From positions 1-28,234 of the forward strand of contig NW_013654334.1 of the NCBI RefSeq assembly GCF_000499385.1: a stretch of 28,234 nt of DNA, given 5' to 3'. The translations under genes were made by a program, and so were the position numbers. Shown piece by piece: positions 18,130-27,259 of this stretch. A model generated the notes under the pieces. That model was not told the DNA's origin. It searched no databases and worked only from the letters and a program-made list of their open reading frames with translations. Every line of letters begins with the position of its first letter. Position 1 is the stretch's first letter. Source of the stretch: Eimeria necatrix (lineage: Eukaryota > Apicomplexa > Conoidasida > Eucoccidiorida > Eimeriidae).

Positions 18130-18904
18130 CTGAAAAGTCAAACAGGTTCAAGGTCATCACTGCAAAAGCTTGGGATCGGAACTGCATCTCATCTAAAGTA
18201 ACAGCCTAGCTAAAAGCTCGACGATTTTCGTCGAAAGAAGTTACACGCAGTGAAGTAAATAAAAAAGCACAAACATATAAAACTGCAAACGAAGTGTTTC
18301 GCCTCCTCCTTAGGCTGGCCTTACACACTGAGCATACCCGTAGATGCCTCCAAAACAACATGGAGTGCGAATATAATTACATTTGCTGGGAACAAGATAT
18401 GCTACAGCAAGGAGCAAGTGGCTTGCACACCGGCACACTATTAAAGACTCAATACGTCTGTTGGACGCATTCGTGCACAAGTAGAGGCGCACTAGCTATG
18501 TATTGTATCCGAAGGCAGTGGCTAGCTTGTGCGAAGCTCTCGAGATTTTATAATCAGCTTCGTATGCTGCCTGTGGGCCTGCGGATCTTGCATGCATTAA
18601 ACTGAGTTGCAGGTGCTTGTAGTTCCGTTATTGCTGCTCCAATGATGACGTTATCCTTAGTTAACTTCATGAATTGGTGAAAATGTTTCTACACAAACAA
18701 CAGATCACTGACATTTTGTAGCACAGCTTTACTCCAGCAGATTATCACACAATCTCATTAAGGCGTAGGCTCAAACAAAACCTGTGCTAGAGGACATGAC
18801 GATTTGTATACAGAGATTTGCACCTCAAAGCAAGCACAAATCAGCTCCTTGCATATGAGGCAAGTTATTACCTGGAGCAAAGATGCTTCTTATTGTACTT
18901 ACCG

Positions 18905-19066
18905 TCATCTAAAAAACTGTTTGGTATGTGAGCAAAAGGCATCAGGAATGGCAGGCTTGTTTGGCAGCGCGTCCTTGAAATCCAGCGAGGCAGCAAACTG
19001 GAAAAATTGGCCACGTTCGTCTAGGTTAGGCACGGCACTGCATGGGTTAGCAAACCTACATGCAGC
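18905..19066 (-). CDS. Candidate terminal exon, up to 53 codons
   Basis: This minus-strand frame has no ATG near its start. It reads LDERGQFFQFAASLDF then KDALPNKPAIPDAFCSH and ends at TGA 18907-18905. The composition is convincingly protein-like. Candidate acceptors are ACCCATGCAG near 19040, preceded by a TGCTAAC branch-point-like sequence, or CTAACCTAG near 19022. The upstream end of the frame lies inside the left arm of the long hairpin at 19034-19117. A GTAAGT sequence follows the stop by two bases, so an alternative exon end in another frame is possible. No family recognised. Confidence 0.33.
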   Translation of the reverse strand, partial: AACRFANPCSAVPNLDERGQFFQFAASLDFKDALPNKPAIPDAFCSHTKQFFR

Positions 19067-19117
19067 CTATATGTGCAGCCTACGGCTGCATATAGGTTTG
19101 CTAACCTATGCAGTGCC
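19034..19117. repeat. Long hairpin: 34-bp arms, 16-nt loop
   Basis: The left arm 19034-19067 and right arm 19084-19117 are reverse complements at 32 of 34 positions, and both mismatches would be G-U pairs in RNA. Both contain GGTTTGCTAACC-type sequence and end in CACTGCAT/ATGCAGTG. The loop (19068-19083) itself contains a second copy of the inner stem (TGTGCAGCC pairing with GGCTGCATA), so an alternative inner fold competes. It overlaps the start of the candidate exon 18905-19066. It could be a miniature inverted element, a small-RNA precursor, or a templated inversion. Confidence 0.93.
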
Positions 19118-19145
19118 ACTGTGCTGCGTGTCGTGTTGGAGGTAG

Positions 19146-20033
19146 CACCGTTTCATTGTGGTTTCAATTGTGAATCTGTTATCGCCAAAATAAATGCTGA
19201 TCGTAGTTTTGACAGAGTGCGCGGGTAGCTGATGATAGATTGTAGTCGACGTCTTCATTACTAACACGTGACGACTGGATTACGGAACAGTGCTACGCTG
19301 CTCGTAAGTTCATGAAAATAGACCGCAGACTGCACGATTCTTTCTCTCCAGTTGTTCTGAAACACTCCAGACTATGACAAAATTTGAAGTAATCTTATTA
19401 TGAAAAGACTACCATGCTTGTGACTATTTGGTGTGAGGAACTCGGCGAGAGAACGCACAGTCTTCGAAAAACGCTCAGTCTTCGAACCGCCTTGAGATGA
19501 ATAGTTCAGACCGCCTTCGTTAATAAGGCCACATGATGCAATCAAGCGTGTGAAAAATTATGCGCAGTCTAATTCAAAGCCTGTCAGCACTCAGATGCGC
19601 GAGTAAATGCGAGATGTAATATTAGACACTTGTTACTCGTCACCGCAGCAGTAATAGGTACAGCAAACAAACACTCCTTTGCAAATAGTTCGCCAATAAC
19701 ATAAAAATGTTAATCAACGAAACGCACGTTCTGACGTTCGCAGGCTTACAAACAAAGGAAACACCTGCAGGCTATGTTCTGTTCTATATACTGAACTTTT
19801 TCTTAAGGAATGTATATCTTAAAGTCAAGCTCGTGCGCTTTCGTAGATGATTTGGTAGAATTCGCCGTTGAAGCACCCCAAATCCAGATGGACAAGAATG
19901 GCTTACCTTGGTAAATGCATTATTCGAGTAGAAACAGCACAATATATTTGCCCGTCTGCAACAAATAACTCACAGAAACTAACGCGCCAAGAAAAACGAG
20001 TAATTAGTACACTCTTTTGGCGTTGGTGCTTAG
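19146..20033. other. Unassigned stretch
   Basis: There is no convincing coding frame. A short near-repeat (AACGCACAGTCTTCGAAA / AACGCTCAGTCTTCGAAC) lies near 19453-19490. It is moderately AT-rich toward 19700-19850 and may be intergenic or intronic to the minus-strand gene on its right. Confidence 0.3.
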
Positions 20034-20323
20034 CTATGCAGAGGCTGATTTGCTTCGAAGCGCACGTTCTTTACGAGCAGTCCAAAGCGCTTTGAAATCT
20101 TCAGCATGCAGTAGATGCGATAAATGTGCACATCTGCCCCTCAAACGCTCTGTAAAGAGCAAATATCGCGTTTCTGTCACTGAGGTGGCGTGCCAAACGC
20201 AAAACAAATGCTTCGCCACTTTTAATAGAACATACTTGCTGGACCAAACAAACGTACGCGTAGGTCGTAAAGATTCTTCAAAAATTTGAGTTTCTCTAGC
20301 GTTTCATCGACGCAACGGCCCGT
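20034..20323 (-). CDS. Candidate last two exons of a minus-strand gene
   Basis: The penultimate exon is open from 20323 and ends at 20236 before a GTATGT donor (phase 1). It reads DETLEKLKFLKNLYDLRVRL then FGPA, a charged helix. The last exon is 20149-20034 after a good acceptor (TTTGCTCTTTACAG) in the matching phase; it encodes 38 residues starting KRLRGRCAHLSHLLHAEDF and ends at TAG with a basic tail. The intron is 86 nt. The phase match between a consensus donor and a polypyrimidine acceptor is the main support. The exon 5' end (acceptor upstream of 20323) is not determined. I recognise no domain. Without splicing, a 61-codon frame (20219-20034) would read through. Confidence 0.38.
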
Positions 20324-20370
20324 TCAAAAATCAACTCTGTTTTTGATTTAAATGCTCATATGCTAGTCCG

Positions 20371-20694
20371 TTAATGTAATATGCACTTGCAGTAGGTATT
20401 GTTGCACGCGACGAATATCATGAAACAATTTGAATGCTTCATGCGAGTCACGACAGCTCCGTGTGTCTGTTTTGTTAACAATTTGGTGTTGGTGTGGGAA
20501 GCTTCTGGCGCCTGAAGTACATGCAGGATTTCGCTCCGTGAGCCACGTAACTGTTTTGAAAGCCCTAAAAGGTCTTGGAGTCTAGAACCGCGAACAAATG
20601 TATCTATAATGCGTAATGTGTCACTCAGTAAAAATCGCAAAACAGATGGGAGATTACTCCCTTGCTGTTCGGTGGATGCAACACATGGTGGCAC
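20371..20694 (-). CDS. Candidate upstream exon, helical leucine-rich segment
   Basis: A frame of 107 codons opens on GTG directly after a TGA; its first ATG is only at about residue 84, so if real it is an internal exon. The first 75 residues look protein-like: LPSVLRFLLSDTLRIIDTF then RGSRLQDLLGLSKQLRG, which would form amphipathic helices; the last 30 look less so. An acceptor may be ACCGAACAG near 20670, and donors could be CAT|GTACTT or CAA|GTGCAT. It lies just upstream, on the same strand, of the two-exon segment 20034-20323 and could belong to the same gene, but I could not find an in-phase join. Confidence 0.33.
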   Translation of the reverse strand: MPPCVASTEQQGSNLPSVLRFLLSDTLRIIDTFVRGSRLQDLLGLSKQLRGSRSEILHVLQAPEASHTNTKLLTKQTHGAVVTRMKHSNCFMIFVACNNTYCKCILH

Positions 20695-21460
20695 TCACAT
20701 ATCTTCTCTTAGCTACTAGTTTTTTTCCAGAAACATTGGCGTCGCTCGTACAAATTAGATATGCTTCGCTTGCAGGCGTGCACCAGCATAGATTCTCGTT
20801 AGTAATGTACCTACCAGGGAGTGAGACATTGTGTTGAAGATGCGTGTAACGAATACCCTAATGCCATGGGAGCTTGGCGCCGGCGACGATGTGTGCATAA
20901 CGAAACAAGTGTAATTATTATTTCTTTAATACCTTTAGAGAACAAGCAATTCGATTAATCGCGCGCCTTGATTTTAGTGGTTTACGTTGCCTGGAAACCA
21001 TGATGTAGCGCGTGCTGTTTGTTGTGCGTGCCTGAGTTCACCACAGTGGACTCTCTGAACCATTTCCACAATTCAGAAGTGAACCTTGCAGATCTTTGAC
21101 TGCTAGCGAACACGGCTCACATATCTGTCACAGCTTCGAATATGGCAATCAGCTGTGTCTTTATAATTGATTTTCCGCCTGGCTCAACAAAAAGCTTTCG
21201 GGAATAATTGATCATGTTTTAGATTGTGCGCCTATCGTGGCACCGGAGGATGCGACAATGCAGAGCCACTTGAGCATATGGTGCTCGTAGTGAGGCTGGT
21301 ATGTGTGTAATAGCCAACGACGCCGTGCACCTTCCGACTGGCGCATGCCAAATTTGAAGTAGTTTTGTACATGCTAGTCAAGTATTTGGCGATGCATCAT
21401 GAAGCATCGGCAGAATCATATAGCTGCAAAACCAAAATGTAAGCGTGTACGTTGATACCC

Positions 21461-21505
21461 CGTCACATAGCATCAGTTGACTCGCGTCACATAGCATGAG
21501 TTGAC
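21461..21505. repeat. 24-bp tandem repeat, 1.9 units
   Basis: CGTCACATAGCATCAGTTGAC at 21461 and CGTCACATAGCATGAGTTGAC at 21485, period 24, with one difference within the shared 21 bp. Confidence 0.85.
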
Positions 21506-21525
21506 CCAGAGCACTAGCATAAACC

Positions 21526-21750
21526 GATCTCGCATTGGCAAGGGTCAGCACATTGTTGCTTACTTTGAAAATTAAGGAATCAGAAATTCACGTCACTGCT
21601 AGGACGGTGATCAGAGAGATGGCTGCTATGTGGGAATCGAGCATCTATCAGAGGCCCCCAACAGATGCTCTGAGGATTGCTGGAGGTGCAAAGTTCAAAG
21701 GCTTACTGCAGGATTGCGAAACGCAGCTACTTTACGGAGAAAAAGAATAG
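21526..21750 (+). CDS. Candidate terminal exon, up to 74 codons
   Basis: A plus-strand frame is open after a TAA and ends in TAG at 21748-21750. It reads ESEIHVTARTVIREMAAMW then SSIYQRPPTDALRIAGG, with a charged end (LLYGEKE). Composition is good and no ORF competes on the other strand. An acceptor after GTTGCTTACTTTGAAAATTAAG (phase 0, AAG type) would start the exon at ESEI. A CTG|GTATGT donor near 21299 preceded by an open frame (NAEPLEHMVLVVRL) is in the same phase and is a possible upstream exon. No ATG lies at a suitable start. Function unknown. Confidence 0.33.
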   Translation, partial: DLALARVSTLLLTLKIKESEIHVTARTVIREMAAMWESSIYQRPPTDALRIAGGAKFKGLLQDCETQLLYGEKE

Positions 21751-22771
21751 TAACTACAACACTGCAGACAGTACCGGTATCCATGATTTTTCTGTAATTC
21801 TTTGTAGTAAGAACGTTGCATTGGGCTCTGAGTAGTCGTTAAAAGCCGCGCTTAACCCAGATTTTGTACCCGTCATGGTATACAAGGCTCACAGGCTAAT
21901 TTTACGATATCGGTGTCTTCTAAAAGTTGTGCTTACGGTACGGTCCTGCAACCTTCCCAAAAGGTTGAGAGTCAATTTGGTCGCTCTGCAGCTTTTCCCG
22001 TGAAAGCGTCCTGATGAACTGGCACGGCTGGCAAAGCCGTGTTTGGTCTCAAAAATCATCTTTGCGCAGTTCTAGGCTCTCTTACGAGACACATAACTAC
22101 GAGTACTGTGGACATCATTCCCGTGGAGGTGCTGAACTAAAACATAGTGATGCAATTTTGAAATGATGGACAAGGGCCCAGCCAGTATCCACAGAAAGCA
22201 AAATTTTATATGCTAAGCGCACAATCTGGTAACATTGTAAACATTCAGGATATTCAACTACTTGTAACACATTAAACTGGACTGTGAATTTTCAGCTCTT
22301 CATTGATCACATGCGGCCTTCTCCCAAAAGCATACGTGCGAGCCTTGCTTTCAGCATAGTGCATCACCTGTATATGAAGAACAAAACAAGATGGCAAGGA
22401 CAACTGAAAAATCCAGAAAAAAAAGAAGATTAGTGCTTTAGCACAATCAAATGCCGCAGAGCTGTTTTGGTGAAAAGGCTGAATATGTGCTACTGGTGAG
22501 TCAGCAGACTCGGTGTATTGAGTGCCTCTACATGTAAAAGGCGTAAAAGACGCACTATCTACAATAAAATTATTTTACTGCTTCTATGCAGCTAGAGCCT
22601 CCCGAAAAGCTTTAAAACGCTTTTTACTGCCCACAAGTTAGGCTTTAAAATGTACTACGAACTGCATGCAATGCAAACAGTAAAAATATTTCCTGGCGAT
22701 ACAGAAGGTACGCGGGTGCTAGCAATCGTTTAATGCACACACCTAATGCATACTTCGATATTTTCTGATCC
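21751..22771. other. Unassigned stretch, AT-rich in part
   Basis: There is no supported gene, repeat or RNA. There is a short inverted repeat CACGGCTGGCAAAGCCGTG near 22023, and runs of A near 22420. It is probably intergenic or intronic. Confidence 0.3.
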
Positions 22772-22972
22772 GTGGATACAGATGGGGTATTGAGTGTTTA
22801 CACTTTCCATGCTCGTCATTATTATCGACAGCGCCGCACAAAACACGAGCTCCAAAGTCAATGTTGGGTTCACATTCCCATTCATATACTCCCTTTTGCT
22901 TGCTTGCGTGCTAACCTGATCTGCAGATCTTACGTGTACGGGGCGTTGAGTGTTTGGCTGTTTATCTGCTGA
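22772..22972 (+). CDS. Open frame, 66 codons, uncertain
   Basis: The frame starts at GTG; no suitable ATG. It is basic in the middle (HYYRQRRTKHELQSQC) with a hydrophobic C-terminus (YGALSVWLFIC). The preceding GTGGATACAG and the internal CTGATCTGCAG could be acceptors. Nothing identifies it; it may be chance. Confidence 0.18.
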   Translation: MDTDGVLSVYTFHARHYYRQRRTKHELQSQCWVHIPIHILPFACLRANLICRSYVYGALSVWLFIC

Positions 22973-23128
22973 GCTGGGCTCTGAGTACCAATTTAAACGT
23001 TTCGAATATTGAAAGGTCTGTGGTAACTAAGTAACTTTGATTCATCGTGATGAGAGTGGCACTCTGTAGAAAATTCAACAAAGTAAAAACGAGGCGCGCG
23101 CCACAAAAGGAGTACCGTGAAGAGACAA

Positions 23129-23317
23129 ATGCCACTCAACACTCAATGTGTCTCAATGGGTGCAAACCCTGTGCATGGAGGGGGTGAAACAGCCGGAGAC
23201 GCCATTTATGGAAGGTGCAGGTTGGTTTACAAACATGTAAGGGCCTTGAGTGTGCTTCTCAAAGCCGGCTTTTGCTGTTTGCGCATGTGTGAGTCTTTTA
23301 TTGTTGGCGGCACGTAG
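23129..23317 (+). CDS. Small ORF, 62 codons, or exon with donor at 23238
   Basis: An ATG at 23129 is followed by MPLNTQCVSMGANPVHGGG and ETAGDAIYGRCRLVYKH, after which a GTAAGG donor-like sequence occurs in phase 0 (near 23238). Without splicing the frame runs on through LSVLLKAGFCCLRMC to a TAG. It is open 5' to a TAA near 23085. It could be a first exon with the donor or a short independent ORF. No motif. Confidence 0.25.
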   Translation: MPLNTQCVSMGANPVHGGGETAGDAIYGRCRLVYKHVRALSVLLKAGFCCLRMCESFIVGGT

Positions 23318-23365
23318 GCAATTTCCGGACCAAACGATACATAGGTTCTTCCTTGTTGCAGCCTA

Positions 23366-23659
23366 TCATGCGTGTGCTTGAAACCATGAGCTGCTAAACT
23401 CGATTGAATGTGTCATCTTAACGCATAGTTTGCAGGTATCACGAGTACTTATGCCAAAACCAGAGAAGTATTGAGGGGCGAAATTGCCCAGGGAATTTTT
23501 CAAAGGACCAAGGAAGTAATGGAAAATGCGCCTTAATGAAGTCGTGACGCCTAGTTGCGTGCGCGTGATATTTAGTTCATGAGACGCACAGACTAGGCGT
23601 GAGAGCAACAAAACATTGTCCTGCATACAGCGTACATCAAGTACGAGAGTTGCGTGCAT
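23366..23659 (-). CDS. Hypothetical protein, 97 aa
   Basis: ATG-initiated, 97 codons, ends in TGA. Composition is balanced: DNVLLLSRLVCASHELN, then RTQLGVTTSLRRIFHYFLG, then PQYFSGFGISTRDTCKLC. There is no signal peptide or transmembrane helix of full length. The frame stays plausible over its whole length and no plus-strand ORF competes. An upstream minus-strand frame (23808-23593) overlaps in another phase. It may be a single-exon gene or the 3' end of one; no family recognised. Confidence 0.35.
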   Translation of the reverse strand: MHATLVLDVRCMQDNVLLLSRLVCASHELNITRTQLGVTTSLRRIFHYFLGPLKNSLGNFAPQYFSGFGISTRDTCKLCVKMTHSIEFSSSWFQAHA

Positions 23660-23691
23660 GTTGTACGGACAAAATGTTGTACGGACAAAAT
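23660..23691. repeat. 16-bp perfect tandem repeat, 2 units
   Basis: GTTGTACGGACAAAAT occurs twice in direct succession (23660-23675, 23676-23691), immediately upstream of the ATG of the 97-aa minus ORF. Confidence 0.92.
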
Positions 23692-24328
23692 GTTATTACA
23701 ATAAGCTGCAACCATATTGCATGACATTCTGCAGCTAAACGCCGCTTTTTGTAAGGACTTCCGATGACCAGCGCCGCCAGGAAATCGTGCGGCGCATACC
23801 GCTTGCAAAGCTAGATGCCTACTTCAAATATGTGGCAAAAGCGAGGCATGGGTTCGCTTTCGCCAATTATTTGGGGAACGAGACACAACTTTTGAAGAGT
23901 CAATGTAGGAAAAAACCCCTGGAACATTGATTCGCATGCTTCTCACAAAAATGCACAGAAACATTCGGAAGCTGCTTCTCAGTACCACGCGAGCACTAAA
24001 ATTGGCTAGCTAGTCAGCCAGCACGCCGGAAAGCATTAAGACGAACCCAATGCAACGCACAACATGCATTCCGTTTAGATAAGTGCCTTCGAAAACTTGT
24101 AACAAAAAATGGAATACTTTGGGTACTTCAAGCTTGTTGAATGGTCAAGCTTGCCATTTGAAAGCAGTTCCATTCGGCTCTTCTGCATTCTGTCCAATTT
24201 TGTAAGACAGAGAGAACTCACGCTCTAATGTTATGACTCAATCCGATCTTTCTTCATCATACTTTTGTTTGCCCCTGTATTCCTACTGCTTGCCGCCAAA
24301 ATTGATGCATTTTTAAAAATTTTCCTTG

Positions 24329-24884
24329 TGCATGTGCCAGCGGTTCGTGTTTGGCAGTGTATCTAAAAGAAGCGTACTTTTTTGCCCGTCAAACCAAGCT
24401 CGACGCACGTTCTATAGGTTTGTAGTTGATGTAAGTAAATTATACTTTGGTGAAAGTTCACTGTCCTTCGTATCTACCTACGTCATTTTTAAGGTCGTCA
24501 TTCCGGTCCCTGAGTGCAGTCGTGGTCGGCAACCTTTTGTGGAGTAACTTGAATTTCTTAACTTCGCACGAATCAACCATCGAGTTTAAGTTTATCCTAA
24601 TATCTCCAGTTATTTCATGGAGCACCATGAGAATTGAAGCTTTGCACAGGATAGAACCTGTGCAAAGATTCAATTTTGATAACGCTGAACATGCAACTCA
24701 CCATCTGGATATTAGTCGCAAGTCCACTACATCGTTCCTGCAGGATGGAACGGAATGGCGCGCAGGAGTACTCTGGATTTTGGTCATACATTATTGCCTC
24801 TTTGTACAGGGAATAACCATGCATTGTCTGTCACGAGCCAATAACTTTAGTTTTCTCAGTTCGAAAGCTGCACGACCTCACTAA
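24329..24884 (+). CDS. Overlapping plus-strand open frames, uncertain
   Basis: Two frames overlap. One (24326-24547) contains CMCQRFVFGSVSKRSVLF and reaches a GTAAGT donor at about 24431 (GTTGAT|GTAAGT) in phase 0, so it could be a short exon. The other (24447-24884, 145 codons, TTG start) is longer but contains the 19-bp hairpin at 24632-24675 and has irregular composition. No domain is recognised. I regard the donor-bounded segment as the more interesting of the two. Confidence 0.2.
24632..24675. repeat. Hairpin: 19-bp arms (one mismatch), 6-nt loop
   Basis: AATTGAAGCTTTGCACAGG, then ATAGAA, then CCTGTGCAAAGATTCAATT. Eleven base pairs next to the loop are perfect, then one mismatch, then seven more pairs. 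Confidence 0.92.
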
Positions 24885-26160
24885 CAAACCACAAGCGAAC
24901 CCGCCTTTCGATTCAAGTAGCAAAGAATTCAATTGGTGTCCCTCAAGCGCCAAGTATCTGCATGCATATTCATTTGACCTTGTGAATGTGAAGCGAATGA
25001 CTGACTAGCAAGCGCTCTTGCTTGTAAATTCGCGGTGCGAGTAGCAGTAACATGTGGGCTGAGCATTAAACCTATGCGTAGCACTTTGTTCTAAATAAAG
25101 TACAACAGTGCTGGAGCTGGACAACTCAGAAATGCACGCCGTGAGTTATATGCTAAATGCGATACGATTAATGCCAGTGTAAATGAACATTAAAGAGGCA
25201 CAGTTCGCCTTTCCTCGTGTACAAAGCAGTGATTGTAATGCCAGCGAGTCTATTGCTTCTCTCTTACTAATCAAGCTTTCTACGGAAATCAGTACGTAGC
25301 TCACTTGGGTTGTCACGTAAGCCGCCGAAAATTACCGTAGCTTCCAACTAAACGAGCAGACGTGTACAAAGGAATTTGTTTTGAAAGCATTTGAGGGCTT
25401 TTTGCAGTCAATATATCTTCAGTAGTCAGCAGCCACCGTTGGAATCAAGCTCACAACAAATCAGCGGGCGTACACTGGAGCTGCGTGTGTGGATTGCAGC
25501 TGTATATGTTTGCAACGGGATTATGCAGCCGTTACTGCGTTGGTGCAAGGTATTCAAGTAAAACGCAGTGTCTGCACTCCAGGCAACTACATTCGTGTTC
25601 TTCCAGAGGTGCAGGCGCTTGTGACAGCTAGCTGCTACACAAGTGTCACGCCAACGAGCTAGGCCTCTGAGACACGAATTACGGGTTGATGCGTGCTAAA
25701 TTCCTTTATTTTCAGTTGCATTGCCCTCAACGGCAGCCAGTTGCATTGTCCTCAACGGCGGGTAGTGTGACTCGCTTATTTCTTGACAAGCAAATTTCAC
25801 GTCCAGCTGAACATTTATTTACAAATAATCAGCAGCAGGCGTACAAACTGTAAATTCGCAAACAGGGTGTTCGCTGCTTGCATTGCCTGCGCTAGCTGAA
25901 CCCCCGCATGCCGATTGACTACCGAGTCAGCGAACTTCCCAAACGATACCACATCATACACCTTTCGCAGGCAGCTACAAAGTAAAATGAACTAATAAAA
26001 AGTGAATATATCTTTCGCCGGGAAAGGCGGCAAATTAGGCCCATGAACCGATTCAGTTGTCAGTGTCTGCAATGCATAACAATTGAATCATCTAGAAGCA
26101 CAGAAACGGCCCTTCGTGGCTTCTCAACTTACACAATAAGTCTATTGCCACAACTAATTC
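24885..26160. other. Gene-free stretch with one minisatellite pair
   Basis: No open frame of note occurs on either strand in about 1.3 kb. Contents seen: the 25-bp repeat at 25713-25762, and a small inverted repeat GTGACAGC...GTGTCAC near 25620-25648. A GTAAGT on the minus strand near 26134 (TGT|GTAAGT) has no clear exon. It is probably intergenic. Confidence 0.4.
25713..25762. repeat. 25-bp tandem repeat, 2 units
   Basis: CAGTTGCATTGCCCTCAACG followed by GCAGC, then the same unit with small changes (CAGTTGCATTGTCCTCAACG, then GCGGG). Confidence 0.9.
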
Positions 26161-26230
26161 TATGCACCGACGACGGTATTTGTCAAAAATATACCACGAC
26201 CTAGCCAAAGGAGACCGGCGGTCGCCAGCG

Positions 26231-26374
26231 CCTACTCCCTGCATAATGCCCGCTGCTAACTTGGATATCTTGTTCAGCGTTCACATATGCAGAGACAAGA
26301 CGCTTTTTTGCGCCTGCGTGCGTTGCAGAATGGCTGTACGCCACCCTTAGTGGCAGTGAATGACTGCAACCCAC
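26231..26374 (+). repeat. Direct repeat, copy 1 (144 bp, partner at 28091)
   Basis: It matches 28091-28234 at a constant offset of 1,860 bp with about eight substitutions and no indel; the second copy is cut by the window end. On the minus strand both copies keep one open frame (GCSHSLPLRVAYSHSATHAG), with several replacement differences. The true repeat may be longer to the right: CCACCAACCAACC follows here and the window ends at CCAC in copy 2. Confidence 0.92.
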
Positions 26375-26410
26375 CAACCAACCTGCTTATAGGACTGCAA
26401 ACAAAGTCCA

Positions 26411-26824
26411 TTACCAAACATTCTCCTGAAGTCGCAAGATAATGCTTACAGCGTCATAATCTGACTGGTTGTCATGGACGTCCCTTTTGAAAGGGCCAAC
26501 GTTCGCTCGTGGATGGAGTCCTTGTGCCGTAACAACCAGCGTAAAGAGAAAGGGACGAAGGGCAGCTGCAGCGATTATGGACTCCGGGAGGGGCGATAGC
26601 CGCTCATGGCGGCATACAAATACTTCTGACTTGCATCCACCACCGTTTAACTGCCAAAACCGTCGCTGCGGTTTGCACAGAAAAGAAACCTGACCCACGC
26701 TAACGCAGCCATATGCACACCGCCAACAACCTCGCGAACATTTCCGATGCAGTTTCCTGAGCACTGTGGAACGAGTGGACAGCGTGCGGAGCGGCATGTG
26801 GTTGCCAAGATACTCAAACATCAT
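26411..26824 (-). CDS. Hypothetical basic cysteine-containing ORF, 137 aa
   Basis: It starts at two adjacent ATG codons (26824) and stops at 26411. The N-terminal third is basic and cysteine-containing (RKLHRKCSRGCWRCAYGC) and lies inside the 264-bp tandem duplication; the rest is mixed (LRPFLFTLVVTAQGL, then DNQSDYDAVSIILRLQ). The second duplicate copy carries the same start and first 48 residues (27088-26870) with a different end. The opposite strand is also open here (26747-27259), so at most one is real. No domain recognised. Confidence 0.27.
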   Translation of the reverse strand: MMFEYLGNHMPLRTLSTRSTVLRKLHRKCSRGCWRCAYGCVSVGQVSFLCKPQRRFWQLNGGGCKSEVFVCRHERLSPLPESIIAAAALRPFLFTLVVTAQGLHPRANVGPFKRDVHDNQSDYDAVSIILRLQENVW

Positions 26825-27208
26825 GAAGCAGGAAGCAAGAGCACAACGCCCTGTGAAATTGTGTGCTTGTCAAACAATGGTAGGCATGCGCGTCCAACTG
26901 ACAGCCGTAGTCAGACGCACAGCGAAAGTAGCGTGACTGCCGCGAAAAGAAACCTGACCCACGCTAACGCAGCCATATGCACACCGCCAACAACCTCGCG
27001 AACATTTCCGATGCAGTTTCCTGAGCACTGTGGAACGAGTGGACAGCGTGCGGAGCGGCATGTGGTTGCCAAGATACTCAAACATCATGAAGCAGGAAGC
27101 AAGAGCACAACGCCCTGTGAAATTGTGTGCTTGTCAAACAATGGTAGGCATGCGCGTCCAACTGACAGCCGTAGTCAGACGCACAGCGAAAGTAGCGTGA
27201 CTGCCGCG
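26681..27208. repeat. Perfect 264-bp tandem duplication
   Basis: 26681-26944 and 26945-27208 appear identical base for base on reading; the unit begins AAAAGAAACCTGACCCACGC and ends GTGACTGCCGCG. The length is 88 codons exactly, so frames on both strands remain open across the junction. Perfect identity means a very recent duplication, a selected repeat, or an assembly artefact. Confidence 0.95.
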
Positions 27209-27259
27209 CTTCTGGTTAAGTTGCGGAGATCTGAGTCACTGAGTTGGCCTGCGCCCTAA
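26747..27259 (+). CDS. ORF of 170 aa with two identical 88-aa repeats
   Basis: From an ATG at 26747 the frame crosses the tandem duplication without a stop, giving nearly two copies of one 88-residue unit. The unit is polar and rich in Ser, Thr, His, Arg (HCGTSGQRAERHVVAKILKH, then RPTDSRSQTHSESSVTAA), and a unique tail follows. The frame is also open upstream in the same phase only partly. No known repeat family fits. Openness on both strands is guaranteed by duplication of one open segment, so the length alone is weak evidence; the competing minus ORF is 26411-26824. Confidence 0.25.
   Translation: MQFPEHCGTSGQRAERHVVAKILKHHEAGSKSTTPCEIVCLSNNGRHARPTDSRSQTHSESSVTAAKRNLTHANAAICTPPTTSRTFPMQFPEHCGTSGQRAERHVVAKILKHHEAGSKSTTPCEIVCLSNNGRHARPTDSRSQTHSESSVTAALLVKLRRSESLSWPAP

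Noticed and set aside
20017..20289. Plus-strand 90-codon ORF
   Set aside because: The minus strand has an in-phase spliced model with better composition over the same bases.
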